This document shows, piece by piece, positions 1-8,761 of a DNA stretch of 64,000 bases. Made by a program: the position numbers and the translations under genes. The notes beneath the pieces were generated by a model. The model saw nothing but the letters and a program-made list of their open reading frames with translations, searched no databases and was not told the DNA's origin. Origin of the DNA: Natrialba swarupiae (GTDB lineage Archaea; Halobacteriota; Halobacteria; Halobacteriales; Natrialbaceae); the NCBI RefSeq assembly GCF_008245225.1, contig NZ_VTAW01000001.1, forward strand, positions 124,001 through 188,000, in the 5' to 3' direction. Position 1 is the stretch's first letter. Each line of letters starts with the position of its first letter.

Positions 1-120
1 ACGCCGTTGCCTATCGATACGGTCTCTCGTCCGTCAGTTTTGCTGGGACCGCGCCCCGCTCTACGGTCGCATCGGCAGATCGGTACAGCGTTCCGTACGA
101 GGGACGGATTGGGACGCCGA

Positions 121-1188
121 TCACGGAGTCTGTGCTTCGTCCTCGAGACCCTCGAGCCGTTCGGCGAACAGCATCTCGAGCAGTTCGGGGGTGATGTAGG
201 CTTCGACGAACGCCGCGAGGACGAGCATGAGCCAGGCGAAGACGACCAACGCGGTCGTCCGAAGGAGGTACGGCTTCGTCAGGAAGGCGTCGCGATAGCC
301 GATGATCCGTTCGGCGAACCGATAGAGCAGACGGAACCCGACGCCGGCCGCGATAAACAGCGCAGCGAGTTCGAAGACGCCGTGTGGGACGAGCCCCACG
401 ATGACGTAATCGAGACCGGTCTCGCCGACGAGCGCGCCGACGACGTTCCCGACGATGATTCCGTTGAACAGCATGATAGCTGCGGTGAGCACGCCCACCG
501 AGAGCGCGCCGACGATCGATAACAAGAACGGCTGGCTGTTGTTCACGATGAAAAAGCTCGCCGTCAACTCGAACTCCTCGTCCTCGAGTTCCGGAAACAG
601 TTCCTCTTCGAGCAGTTCGAGGACGAGTTCGAACAGATTGACCCCCGCGAGCAAGAGCAGGAAACCGAGGACGATTCCGAACGCGAACAGCCCCGTCGAG
701 AACCAGACGTATCGGCGGTGTTCGATCCAGGCCGCGTCGAGCCCCTCGAGCAGCCAGGGGGCGCGCTGGACGGAGACGACCGCGATCGCCGCGAACGTGA
801 CGCCGACGACGGTCGCGCCGATCACCGGGAGAACGTCGTCGCCCGTCGAGACGGTCACCGCGGCCGTGACGAACGAGACGACAGCCAGTCCAAGCAGGAG
901 CAGGGCCCAGTTTCTCACCGCGTTCGGCCCTGGGTCCGGCTCGCCGTCCGGATCGGGGTCGTCCGGGTCCGGCGTCGATGGCGGCGGACTCGAGGCGGGA
1001 TCGGCATCTGTGTCGGCGTTCGAATCGGCGAGATCGACCGTGATCCGTCGTCTCTCGTCCCGTTCGCCGTCTCGAGTGGCGTGTTCCGTGTCCCATTCGG
1101 TTTCCGCCTCGGAGCGGTCGTCGTCGAGGCCGCCACGGCCGCCCGCTTCCCTCTCGTCGCCGTCAGTGTCGTCTCCGGCGCCGGTCAT
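121..1188 (-). CDS. SpoIIM-like (DUF95) multi-pass membrane protein
   Basis: A 355-residue protein. Residues 1 to about 90 are hydrophilic and very acidic, with runs of D, P and E. About six hydrophobic segments follow, with an acidic stretch (LLEEELFPELEDEEFE) between them. The spacing and the segment HGVFELAALFIAAGVGFRL fit the stage II sporulation protein M family common in haloarchaea. There it has no link to sporulation and its role is unknown. I start it at the ATG at 1188, where the acidic N-terminus begins; the frame stays open upstream to 1308 but that part is Arg/Gly-rich and unlikely to be translated. It is a single gene with a divergent methyltransferase gene about 300 nt away. 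Family assignment fairly sure, function unknown. Confidence 0.75.
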   Translation of the reverse strand: MTGAGDDTDGDEREAGGRGGLDDDRSEAETEWDTEHATRDGERDERRRITVDLADSNADTDADPASSPPPSTPDPDDPDPDGEPDPGPNAVRNWALLLLGLAVVSFVTAAVTVSTGDDVLPVIGATVVGVTFAAIAVVSVQRAPWLLEGLDAAWIEHRRYVWFSTGLFAFGIVLGFLLLLAGVNLFELVLELLEEELFPELEDEEFELTASFFIVNNSQPFLLSIVGALSVGVLTAAIMLFNGIIVGNVVGALVGETGLDYVIVGLVPHGVFELAALFIAAGVGFRLLYRFAERIIGYRDAFLTKPYLLRTTALVVFAWLMLVLAAFVEAYITPELLEMLFAERLEGLEDEAQTP

Positions 1189-1491
1189 GTACGTCCGTTC
1201 GACGATCCGGAGGATAAATCCGCCGACTGTTCCTCGCCCCGGTCGGATGCGGTACTCGACGACGCCTCGAGCGCCCGCGATCGCCACCGGCGAAGGACGT
1301 TTCGACACTGCCGGGGCAGCTGCGACAGCCGCGTTCGTCGTCCGCGATCGCGGCGTCGACGATCCGTTCGACGGCTCGGGCAGTCATCACTCGAGGCCAC
1401 GTCGACCGACGCCGTAGTCGTTGGCCCCGTTCTCGAGTGTCGCGGCGCGGCCGAACGTACAACTGCGGCCACGTCGTGGCGTGGAACGACC

Positions 1492-2304
1492 GTGACCGAC
1501 GGCGTAATCGAGACGATTCGACGGGCGCGTACCGCCGTCGAGTGCCTCGGGAGGCGGGCGTACCACCGAATCGCGGCCGTGAACTACGAACGCCGGCTGA
1601 TCTCGAGACGAAACCGGACGCCAGCCGGGAGCGTTCGCTGTCTCGAGCCGATCAACCGCCACGGAACGGACGAGATGCTCGCCGAGCTAGACGATGTCTG
1701 CGGCCCCGACGCGGTCGTCTTCGACGTCGGTGCACACGTCGGAATCTACGTGCTCGCGCTCGCGAGTGGAACGCCGGATCGACGGGTGGTCGCGTTCGAA
1801 CCGTCCCCGCCCGTCGTCGCTCGCCTCCGGGCCAACGTCTGTCTGAACTCTCTCGAGGACCGGATCGACGTCCGCCCGATCGGGATCGGCGACGAGGACG
1901 GCGACCGCCCGTTCTATCGCTCGTCGAACCCCGAACTCTCGGCGTTCGACCGCGCGAGTGCGACCCGCTGGGGTGGATCAGTGATCGACGTGCGACGAGT
2001 CCCGATCCGGACGCTCGACACGCTGGTCCTCGGCTCCGGAACGGCCCCGGAGGAGCACGTCGGCCTCGAGGAGCCGAACTGTCCCGTGCCGGACGCGATC
2101 AAAATCGACGTCGAGGGAACGGCCCCTGCAGTCCTCCGCGGCGCTCGAGGCGTCCTCGAGCGCTTCCGTCCGGTCCTGTTCGTCGAGATCCACGACGCGG
2201 CGATCGATGGCGACGTTCCAGAGGAAACGAAGGGGGTACTCGAGGCGAACGGGTACGCCGTCGTCGAGCGATCCGGCTACTGGCGGTGCGAGCCGAGAGG
2301 GTGA
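1492..2304 (+). CDS. FkbM-family SAM-dependent methyltransferase
   Basis: A 270-residue protein with a class I methyltransferase fold. The SAM-binding motif I is VVFDVGAHVGIYVLALAS (about residues 75-92), followed by VVAFEPSPPV. Further on, the DAIKIDVEGTAPAVLRGA block is diagnostic of the FkbM family (Methyltransf_21), and FVEIHD closes the core. FkbM proteins O-methylate sugars, glycans or polyketides; the substrate cannot be read from the sequence. I chose the GTG at 1492 because the Arg-rich upstream part of the frame overlaps the divergent SpoIIM gene and is not methyltransferase-like. No neighbouring glycosylation genes are visible, so the target stays open. Confidence 0.8.
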   Translation: MTDGVIETIRRARTAVECLGRRAYHRIAAVNYERRLISRRNRTPAGSVRCLEPINRHGTDEMLAELDDVCGPDAVVFDVGAHVGIYVLALASGTPDRRVVAFEPSPPVVARLRANVCLNSLEDRIDVRPIGIGDEDGDRPFYRSSNPELSAFDRASATRWGGSVIDVRRVPIRTLDTLVLGSGTAPEEHVGLEEPNCPVPDAIKIDVEGTAPAVLRGARGVLERFRPVLFVEIHDAAIDGDVPEETKGVLEANGYAVVERSGYWRCEPRG

Positions 2305-2448
2305 TAACGAACAGAAACCCGACCGTATCCGCCTGCGTGCTGGCCCCTGGGTGCGACCGATGTCGGACGAACCACTCGTCGGAACCGGCCGAAAGGCGTT
2401 CGAACGGAAGTTGGGCCGGCGATACTGCCACACCACCCGAGTCGGCGC

Positions 2449-2649
2449 TTATTCCGGATCCGATGGCTCCGACCTCGAGTCGGGGAGTTTGGGGGTGACG
2501 CGACAGCCACAGGGATCCGCGACGGCCTCGGTCGGGCCGACGATCGTTCGCCGGACGATGGGTGTTCCACAGACGGGACACGGAGAGAGCGACGTCTCCT
2601 CGGGATCGGGTCGATCTTCGATCACCGATCTCCTGACGCCGTCGCTCAT
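2449..2649 (-). CDS. Small zinc-ribbon-like protein (66 aa)
   Basis: A 66-residue acidic protein with CPVCGTP near residue 24 and a second C-G-C group near residue 47, as in the many one-domain zinc-binding micro-proteins of haloarchaea. The central part reads PIVRRTIVGPTEAVADP. The ATG at 2649 is the first in-frame Met before the acidic sequence; upstream codons are Arg/Ser-rich and look non-coding. It lies convergent with the FkbM gene. No functional assignment is possible. The coding call rests on the metal-ligand pattern and the acidic composition. Confidence 0.6.
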   Translation of the reverse strand: MSDGVRRSVIEDRPDPEETSLSPCPVCGTPIVRRTIVGPTEAVADPCGCRVTPKLPDSRSEPSDPE

Positions 2650-3136
2650 CTGTTCCCCCGCGGACGGACGTGATCGTGACGCCGGCCGTCGTCGGTTGCG
2701 TGTCCAGCTGTCGCTACGGCGAGTTCCGGCGGCGTCGACGCTCGAGGGGTACGATGTGCCGGTCGTGCGGGACGTGTGTCTCCCGGTAGAATACACGAAA
2801 TCATGCGTGCAAATCCCGCGATGGGGATTGGGTGCCGCATCTCGGGTTCGCTTTCACCGGGGGCATTTCGGTGCGTGCCCCTCGCGACGCGTAGTGATGG
2901 CTTTCGTCCTAATTTCTGTCCTGTACTAACTTATATCTACTGCCAACAACCCAGAATAAGGCGTCGTGAGCGCGCTTTGGACGCTCCGTTCCAGTATCGG
3001 TCCTCGAGAACGACGTCGAGTCTGTGTGATACGGATTGCTGTAACTGTCTCCCGCCGACCCCGGAAGACGGGTCCCGGTTCGGCGGCACTGACGTCCAGC
3101 AGACCGTATGAGGGTCCGACTGCGATGGAATCGGGG
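2650..3136. other. Intergenic gap with one repeat copy
   Basis: About 490 nt without a convincing gene. It holds one copy of the 81-nt hairpin repeat (3029-3109, listed separately) just beyond the end of the beta-propeller gene. An AT-rich tract (acttatatctac, near 2928-2940) could be a TATA element. The open frames here are Arg/Ser/Cys-rich and look like shadows. Confidence 0.5.
3029..3109. repeat. 81-nt hairpin repeat, copy A
   Basis: Begins ATACGGATTGCTG and ends CAGCAGACCGTAT, so the ends are imperfect inverted repeats. Inside, CCGCCGA and TCGGCGG form a second inverted pair. It starts 28 nt before (on this strand) the stop codon of the minus-strand beta-propeller gene, that is, just downstream of that gene. 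Copies with the same ends and nearly the same length lie at 8633, 53872 and 56145. Confidence 0.7.
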
Positions 3137-4378
3137 TTACTCGTCTTCGAGCGCGATGATCCGACGTCTGTTGACCGCGTAGAGGGTCCCGTCGCCGACG
3201 ATCGGAGGCGACAGTGGAACCTGTGAGGGCTCGAAGCGAACGCGCTCTTCGCCCGTCGTCGCGTCGAAGCCGACCAGCGTGCGATCCATCTCGACGGCGT
3301 ACACCATTCCGTCGGCGACGACGGGTTCGGTTTCTCGTTCGAACGGCGCCGACCACAGTTCCTCGCCCGTCTCGAGAGACAGCGCGTAGAACGTCTCGCG
3401 GCCGTCGCTTGCGTAGATCGTTCCGTCGGCGACGGCCGCCGTCCCCTCGACCGCGTTCCCCTCGAGGTCGCGGTACCAGATCGTCTCTCCGTCCTCGAGG
3501 TCGAGGAGCGCAACACCGTTGCGGGAGGTGACGACGACGCCCTCGTCGGTCGGGACCGAGCACAGTTGCATCTGGTCGTCGCGCTCGCGTTGCCAGCGCA
3601 CCGTCCCGTCCTCGCGGTCGTACGCGGTCACCTGGTGGGGCCAGTTGGCGACGTAGAGAGTATCGCCGCGGATCGCGGGGCGGCTGTAGGAGACGCTGTA
3701 GGCGGTGTCCTCGTGGTGGGTGACCCGCCAGCGCTCCGTCCCGTCGTTGGCGTTCAGCGCGACCAGATCGTTCGTGCCGGCTACCGGCGCGTAGATCGTT
3801 CCGTCGACTGTGACGGGATCGACCGAGGGTCTGTGCTCGATCGACGCCGGCCGGGTGCCGTGGTTGGGCCCGTCCCACCGCCTGCCGTCGAGCCAGCGTC
3901 CGAGTCCTGGAATCTGGATGCCCCCGGTTCCGAGGCCGAAGATGCCGGCCGTCGACGTCACGGCGAGCGTGGGCGTCCGGTAGACCGACGCGTCGACGCG
4001 CGCCGGACTCGAGGTGTAGGGACCCCGATGGGCGAACCGGCGCTCGCCGGTGTCGGCCTCGAGGGCGACCAGTCCCTCGCCGACGGCGTAGACGGTGTTC
4101 CCGAGTCGGATCGGCGGTGCGGCCCCGCGGAACCACTCCGTCGACTCGTGGCTCCAGGCGACGCTGACGCCGTCGGTCGGCCCCGACCCGGCGGGATTGT
4201 AGCCGGTTCCCGCGGGGTCGTACTGGTACATCGGCCACTCGAGGGCGGCCGTGGCAGATTCCGTCTCCGCGGCGGAGGGCTCGCCGCCGGTGGTCTCCAC
4301 GGTGGCGCCCGCGACTCCGACGCCGCCGACGAGGGCGACTCCCGCGCCAGCGAGAAGCTGTCGTCTGGTGGAGGGCAT
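3137..4378 (-). CDS. PQQ-like beta-propeller repeat protein, Tat-exported
   Basis: A 413-residue protein beginning MPSTRRQLLAGAG, a twin-arginine signal followed by a hydrophobic Ala/Gly/Val stretch, so export in folded form is expected. The mature part has repeated blade units such as YAVGEGLVALEADTGERRF, VYAVEMDRTLVGFDATTGE and TLYAVNRRRIIALEDE. Each has the A-x-D-x-x-x-G turn of PQQ/BamB-like propellers. Such propellers act as extracytoplasmic scaffolds or dehydrogenase-like domains; no catalytic domain is visible here. I prefer the ATG at 4378 because it puts the RR four residues from the N-terminus. A GTG at 4405 is the alternative. The gene is divergent from the secreted protein at 4554 and followed by repeat copy A. 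Confidence 0.8.
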   Translation of the reverse strand: MPSTRRQLLAGAGVALVGGVGVAGATVETTGGEPSAAETESATAALEWPMYQYDPAGTGYNPAGSGPTDGVSVAWSHESTEWFRGAAPPIRLGNTVYAVGEGLVALEADTGERRFAHRGPYTSSPARVDASVYRTPTLAVTSTAGIFGLGTGGIQIPGLGRWLDGRRWDGPNHGTRPASIEHRPSVDPVTVDGTIYAPVAGTNDLVALNANDGTERWRVTHHEDTAYSVSYSRPAIRGDTLYVANWPHQVTAYDREDGTVRWQRERDDQMQLCSVPTDEGVVVTSRNGVALLDLEDGETIWYRDLEGNAVEGTAAVADGTIYASDGRETFYALSLETGEELWSAPFERETEPVVADGMVYAVEMDRTLVGFDATTGEERVRFEPSQVPLSPPIVGDGTLYAVNRRRIIALEDE

Positions 4379-4523
4379 CGGCTCTCCGTTGAACGTGTCG
4401 CTCACGCATACGTTAGTCTACCGATCGGTTCCGCCGCGTCGGGGGGAACGATTCACGTTCGTCGGACGATCGGTCTCGAGGTCGGCCCAGACCCGGTTCG
4501 TGTCTCCCAGCCGGAACGAATGT

Positions 4524-4551
4524 GCTTTTATCGGTGACCGACCAATCGGTC
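4524..4551 (+). promoter_or_regulatory. TATA element plus operator-like inverted repeat before 4554
   Basis: GCTTTTATCG at 4524-4533 resembles a haloarchaeal TATA box about 25 nt upstream of the ATG at 4554, implying a leaderless transcript. Between them, GACCGA-CCAA-TCGGTC (4536-4551) is a perfect 6-bp inverted repeat covering the expected start of transcription, where a repressor would block initiation. No regulator gene is adjacent. Confidence 0.45.
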
Positions 4552-4553
4552 GT

Positions 4554-5075
4554 ATGGTCTCCCGCCGTCTCGCCGTCCTCCTGAGCGCCGTCGCCCTCGC
4601 TGCAGTGGTGGTCGGTATCGGTGCCGCGACGGGGACGCCCGAACCGATCCTGACGATCGAGAACGAAAACGACGTCGAGTACCACGTCACCGCCTACACC
4701 GTCGAGGACATGGACGAGGCGGGCTATCTCAACTTCGAGGTGACGACCGAAGACGGCGACCAACGGATACTGAGTTTCGCCGATCTCGTCTGGCCGAACT
4801 ACGAGCGAAACGTGACGCTGGTCGACGACGGCGTCGAGAGCCACGAGGTCACCGTCGAACCCGGCGAGAACGTCACGACCACCGTCGACGGCTGGGAGCA
4901 CGGTGAGCAGACGATCTACATCGTCGAGGAGGGCGAGAACAGGACCCACGTCGCGACGTTGACGAAGTCCTGTACGAGCCGCGGGCAGGATCACGGAATC
5001 AGCTTTTCGAACGGTTCCGGACCCAGTAGCTCGACGGTGTGTACGGGCGAGTTCGTCTCCTGGATGTTCCGGTAG
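4554..5075 (+). CDS. Exported protein of unknown function (173 aa)
   Basis: Begins MVSRRLAVLLSAVALAAVVV, a signal peptide or N-terminal anchor (residues 1-25). The acidic extracytoplasmic part then looks beta-rich, with phrases such as LTIENENDVEYHVTAYTVED and EVTVEPGENVTTTVDGWEHG that suggest an immunoglobulin-like sandwich. Several N-x-T/S sequons are present, possible N-glycosylation sites in a haloarchaeal surface protein. Two Cys lie near the C-terminus (KSCTSRG and VCTGEF) and could form a disulfide outside the cell. The ATG at 4554 fits a leaderless promoter 25 nt upstream. No family is recognised. Confidence 0.7.
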   Translation: MVSRRLAVLLSAVALAAVVVGIGAATGTPEPILTIENENDVEYHVTAYTVEDMDEAGYLNFEVTTEDGDQRILSFADLVWPNYERNVTLVDDGVESHEVTVEPGENVTTTVDGWEHGEQTIYIVEEGENRTHVATLTKSCTSRGQDHGISFSNGSGPSSSTVCTGEFVSWMFR

Positions 5076-5135
5076 CTCCACGCTTTCGACGAGATCCGAC
5101 TCGAGCAGACGGGACCGGCTGATTCGCTCCGAAAC

Positions 5136-5816
5136 TCACACCGCCTGCGGCGACGGCCGCTCGTCGATCCGTCGCCAGCCGAACTCGAGCCAGAGGACGC
5201 TCGCCAGAAACAGCGCCATCCCGAAGACGTCGGCGAGCCCGCCCCCGTGTGCGACGGCCGTGATGGGGACGCCGACGAGACCGAGCAGGGGAACGAGCGG
5301 CGCGCCGGAACGCCGGTAACAGATGCCGATCGCGACGACCGCGACGAGCGAGCCGGCGGTGCCAATCAGGGCCGCGCCGCCGACGATCGGATCGGTGACC
5401 ATCGCGTCGACGGCCGTCGCGACGCCTTCTTGTTGTTCGGCCGGGAGCGTCTGCGTCTCTCTGATCAGGATCCCCGTTGCGATTCCGGCGATCGCCTCGA
5501 ACCCGAGGTAGAATACGAGATAGATCGCGGTTCCGATCCGGCCGATCGTCGCAACTGGCCCGCTGTATCCGTTCAGCAGGACGTAGAGGCTGATACCGAG
5601 CAGTCCGAACAGGGGCAACAACACGACGTGGATGTAATACCAGGTGTCGGCCACCGGCGCGAGCGACTCGTACATGTTTTCGCCGCCGTGGGGGTGGATC
5701 CACAACACGGCGCCGAGGGCCACCGGCGTCGCCACCAGGACGAGCCACCGACCGAGCAGTCTCGAGGTGGCGAACTCCCCGCCGCTTCCCGCCGTTTCGT
5801 CCGAGTATTCACTCAC
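5136..5816 (-). CDS. Multi-pass membrane protein of unknown function
   Basis: A 226-residue protein with about six hydrophobic segments. Features include LWIHPHGGENMYESLAPVAD after the first segment and a short acidic C-terminal tail. The start is decided by a strong ribosome-binding site: GGAGGTG lies 7 nt before a GTG at 5816, giving VSEYSDETAG. The frame is open to 5978, but that extension is basic and crosses the 16-bp inverted repeat at 5882-5927. The His/Gly pair in the first extracytoplasmic loop (HPHGG) could bind metal, but that is a guess. No family recognised. Confidence 0.7.
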   Translation of the reverse strand: MSEYSDETAGSGGEFATSRLLGRWLVLVATPVALGAVLWIHPHGGENMYESLAPVADTWYYIHVVLLPLFGLLGISLYVLLNGYSGPVATIGRIGTAIYLVFYLGFEAIAGIATGILIRETQTLPAEQQEGVATAVDAMVTDPIVGGAALIGTAGSLVAVVAIGICYRRSGAPLVPLLGLVGVPITAVAHGGGLADVFGMALFLASVLWLEFGWRRIDERPSPQAV

Positions 5817-5881
5817 CGTCAACCACCTCCCGTGATCGCCGCCGGTCCTGGTTACAGATCCGAGCACCCTCCCAGGCGTCG

Positions 5882-5927
5882 ACTGCAGGGCCGAACCCGG
5901 TGGCACAAGTCGGTTCGGCCCTGCAGT
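5882..5927. repeat. Perfect 16-bp inverted repeat with 14-nt loop
   Basis: The arms ACTGCAGGGCCGAACC (5882-5897) and GGTTCGGCCCTGCAGT (5912-5927) are exact complements separated by 14 nt. It lies 66 nt upstream of the GTG start at 5816 on the minus strand, so it could form a stable RNA hairpin in a leader or act as a DNA site. It does not resemble the 81-nt repeat family. Confidence 0.75.
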
Positions 5928-6079
5928 GCAGGCCCGGGACGCCACCAGCGGCCGCCAGTTGTCCGCCTCTCGATACATTCGGTCGACGTTCGGTCGTCAC
6001 CGGCATGTGCAATCGTGGCGACCTCCTCCGGACGAGCACGTAAGTGTTATCAAAGAATAGACACGTGTTCGATCGCGTT

Positions 6080-6169
6080 CAAAACGATCGTTGAGTAGTT
6101 TCGGCGGAGTTCGACGGCGAGGTCCGATCCATCGACCGATCCACCGGTTATCGCTCAACGATCGTTGAG
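6080..6169. promoter_or_regulatory. Pair of operator-like palindromes
   Basis: CTCAACGATCGTTGAG (6154-6169) is a perfect 16-bp palindrome. CAAAACGATCGTTGAG (6080-6095) repeats most of it, with a perfect AACGATCGTT core at 6083-6092. The centres are about 74 bp apart, roughly seven helical turns. They lie downstream of the ArsR-type gene and upstream of the membrane protein gene on the minus strand. The form is typical of dimeric TetR/ArsR-type operators. The same core also occurs at 35766-35775, directly before nifU. Confidence 0.45.
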
Positions 6170-6186
6170 TCGGGAACGTGACACGA

Positions 6187-7092
6187 TCAGGCGTCGGGCA
6201 CCGAATCGCGTCGGACGCGTTCGGCCCGGAGCACCGACAGGTCGTCGTCGGCCGTGAGTCGGAGCTCCGCCTCGTCGACGCGGTACGTTATCTCGTACTC
6301 GCCTTCCCCAACGCGCTCGCTCTGCCAGTCGCCGGACTCGAGGCGTTCTATCAGGTCGCGAAAGCCGAGCGTGCGGATGTCGATCCCGTTGTCCCAGTGA
6401 AAGCCCATCGACGCGGGGTGGGTCGCGAGCCAGATCGAGGGCGGCCCGTGGACGACGCGCCAGCACTGCCGGCAGCGCCCGCGAACGGACCACTCGAGGA
6501 CGCTGCCGGCGTCCCTGTCGTGAAACTCGAGGTCGATGGCGCCGCCACATTCGTCACAGACGTTCTCGCGAAACTGCCAGAACAGCGCCATCCTGCCGGC
6601 TTTCGCACTCGCCAGCAGCGACTCCGGATCGCGGTCTCGGATCTGTGCCGGCGTCACCTGTATTCCGTCCATCCGCCGGCCACAGTCGTCACACTCCCGA
6701 AGCAAGGCGAGATCGTCGACGACCACCTGAAGTGCCTCGGCGTCACAGAAGGGACACTGTCCGTCGACGTCGACTGGCTCGAACTCGACGTCCCCGGCGT
6801 AGGCACCCGACAGGAAGAGACGAACGATGGACTCGCCCGCGAACGTGAACTGCCACCCCTCCTCGGTGTGACGAAGGTACGTCCCGTCGAGTTTCTCTAA
6901 GTGGTAGGACAGCTGTGAGGTCGAGTCGATCTCGACTCGCTCGTAGACGTCGGAAAACGAGAGCACTGGCATCGGTTCGTCGGTGCCGAGTTCGACGCGA
7001 TCGAGCGCCTCCGCGAACGCCCGGAGGATCGCGATGCGCGTCGGGTCCGCGAGGACGCCGAAGGCGTCGGCGGCTTCTTCCTCGTTCGGCAT
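6187..7092 (-). CDS. ArsR-type winged-helix regulator with zinc ribbons
   Basis: A 301-residue protein. Residues 1 to about 85 form an ArsR-like winged helix: AFGVLADPTRIAILRAFAEA, then SQLSYHLEKLDGTYLRHTEE as the recognition region. Next are Cys pairs typical of haloarchaeal zinc-ribbon regulators (CPFC, CDDC, CDEC, CRQC) and a C-terminal alpha/beta part that may sense a ligand. I start at the ATG at 7092 (MPNEEEAADAFG); the 21 codons upstream are not acidic and look non-coding. It is probably autoregulated or controls neighbours such as the membrane protein at 5136. The palindromes at 6080-6169 are candidate sites, but that link is only positional. Confidence 0.8.
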   Translation of the reverse strand: MPNEEEAADAFGVLADPTRIAILRAFAEALDRVELGTDEPMPVLSFSDVYERVEIDSTSQLSYHLEKLDGTYLRHTEEGWQFTFAGESIVRLFLSGAYAGDVEFEPVDVDGQCPFCDAEALQVVVDDLALLRECDDCGRRMDGIQVTPAQIRDRDPESLLASAKAGRMALFWQFRENVCDECGGAIDLEFHDRDAGSVLEWSVRGRCRQCWRVVHGPPSIWLATHPASMGFHWDNGIDIRTLGFRDLIERLESGDWQSERVGEGEYEITYRVDEAELRLTADDDLSVLRAERVRRDSVPDA

Positions 7093-7306
7093 ATAGCCGT
7101 GTTCCGCGGGAGGACCTATTATACCGTCGGACAGCAGTATTTGTACACCGGTCACTCTACTGGGGCCGTCATCTTCGGGGACGCCCGCGAGTTCGCGACC
7201 GACTTCTCACTGACTTCTGTCCGACAGTATCGTGTTCGTCCGTGCGGGACCCGTTACAGCCGGCCGTCACTGCCCACTCCAACGATCCGTCGCCAGTCGA
7301 CCGACA

Positions 7307-7313
7307 GTATAAG
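7307..7313 (+). promoter_or_regulatory. TATA element of mtaD
   Basis: GTATAAG lies centred 30 nt before the ATG at 7340, the distance expected for a leaderless or very short-leader transcript in haloarchaea. Confidence 0.45.
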
Positions 7314-7339
7314 GCGTCCCGCTCGAGAACGGCTACGCG

Positions 7340-8632
7340 ATGACGACGCTCTCGATCACCGGCGGACGGGTGTTGGGCCCGGACGCGACAGTAACGCGTG
7401 CCGACGTGCTTGTCGACCAGGATACCGGCGAGATCGTCGCGATCGGGGACGACCTCTCCGGCGAGGAGACCCTCGACGCGTCGAACGCGCTCGTGACGCC
7501 CGGATTCGTCAACGGTCACTCACACGTCGCGATGACGCTCCTGCGAGGACACGCCGACGACAAACCCCTCGATTCCTGGCTCCGCGAGGACATCTGGCCC
7601 GTCGAGGCCGAACTCACCGCCGAGGATATCCGTATCGGAGCCGAACTCGGCGTCCTCGAGATGATCAAGTCGGGGACGACGGCCTTCTCGGACATGTACT
7701 TCGAGGTCGAGGAGATCGCCGACGTCGTCGACCAAGCGGGCGTTCGAGCGCTGCTCGGCTTTACCGCGATCACCGTCGGGAAAGACGACGAGGGGGCACG
7801 CGCCGACATGGAAGAGAGCCTCGAGATCGCTCGGAAACTCGACGGGAGGGCGGACGGCCGGATCAACACGACGTTCCAGCCCCACTCGCTGACGACCGTA
7901 AGCGAGGCGTACCTCGACGAGTTCGTCCCCAAGGCCCGCGAGGCCGGCGTCCCGATCCACTTTCACGCGAACGAGACGGTAAACGAGGTCGAGCCGATCG
8001 TCGACGAACACGGCGTCCGCCCGCTCGAGTATGCCACAGAGAGGGGGCTGCTCGAGCCCGAGGACTTCATCGCCCACGGCGTCCACGTCGACGAGCGCGA
8101 GATCGAGTTGCTCGCCGAGACCGACGCGAGCGTGATCCACTGCCCGGCCTCGAACATGAAACTGGCGAGCGGGATGGCCCCCGTCCAGAAATTACTGGAT
8201 GCGGGCGTGACGGTTGGGCTGGGGACCGACGGCGCGGCGTCGAACAACGACCTCTCGATGTTAGACGAGGCTCGTGACGCGGCGATGCTCGGCAAACTCG
8301 CCGCGGACGACGCGACCGCGGTCACCGCCGAGACCGTCGTTCGGATGATGACGCAGGGAAGCGCCGACGCGCTCGGACTCGACTCCGGCCAACTCGAGGA
8401 AGGCGCACCCGCCGACCTCGCCGTGATCGACCTCGAGTCGCCACACCTGACGCCACGTCACGATCTCGTGAGCCACCTCGTCTACGCGGCCGCGGCGTCG
8501 GACGTCAGACACACCGTCTGCGACGGGCAGGTGCTCATGCGCGACCGTGAAGTTCTCACACTCGAGGAGTCGGCGGTACTCGAGCGAGCACAGGAGGCGG
8601 CGGTGGCGCTGGTGGGTCGGGCCGACGGCTGA
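7340..8632 (+). CDS. mtaD: 5-methylthioadenosine / S-adenosylhomocysteine deaminase
   Basis: A 430-residue amidohydrolase. The metal motif HxH is in TPGFVNGHSHVAMTLLRG (about residues 60-75). Later ligands are in IHFHANET (His), SVIHCPASNMKLASG (His) and VGLGTDGAASNNDLSML (Asp), all intact, as in the MTA/SAH deaminase and chlorohydrolase family. It would convert SAH to S-inosylhomocysteine, and methylthioadenosine or adenosine to their inosine forms. In methanogens the related DadD feeds an AhcY-type enzyme that splits S-inosylhomocysteine. Here ahcY is 10 kb away, which makes that route plausible. The stop codon is followed immediately by repeat copy B. Confidence 0.88.
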   Translation: MTTLSITGGRVLGPDATVTRADVLVDQDTGEIVAIGDDLSGEETLDASNALVTPGFVNGHSHVAMTLLRGHADDKPLDSWLREDIWPVEAELTAEDIRIGAELGVLEMIKSGTTAFSDMYFEVEEIADVVDQAGVRALLGFTAITVGKDDEGARADMEESLEIARKLDGRADGRINTTFQPHSLTTVSEAYLDEFVPKAREAGVPIHFHANETVNEVEPIVDEHGVRPLEYATERGLLEPEDFIAHGVHVDEREIELLAETDASVIHCPASNMKLASGMAPVQKLLDAGVTVGLGTDGAASNNDLSMLDEARDAAMLGKLAADDATAVTAETVVRMMTQGSADALGLDSGQLEEGAPADLAVIDLESPHLTPRHDLVSHLVYAAAASDVRHTVCDGQVLMRDREVLTLEESAVLERAQEAAVALVGRADG

Positions 8633-8713
8633 GACGGATTGCTGTCTCGATCTTCCGGCACACCCGCCCTACGGCTCGTGGTTGTGTCGGCGCTGACGGG
8701 CAGGAAACCGTAC
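8633..8713. repeat. 81-nt hairpin repeat, copy B
   Basis: Starts on the base after the mtaD stop codon with GACGGATTGCTGTC and ends with AAACCGTACG. The inner arms CCGGCACA and TGTGTCGG form an imperfect pair. It lies between the convergent mtaD and serA genes, where a transcription-terminating hairpin would make sense. It is more degenerate than copies C and D but has the same length as A and C. Confidence 0.55.
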
Positions 8714-8761
8714 GAGGGTAAACCGCCTCGAGTGAGAACCTCGATCGTCCGATCCGATCGG

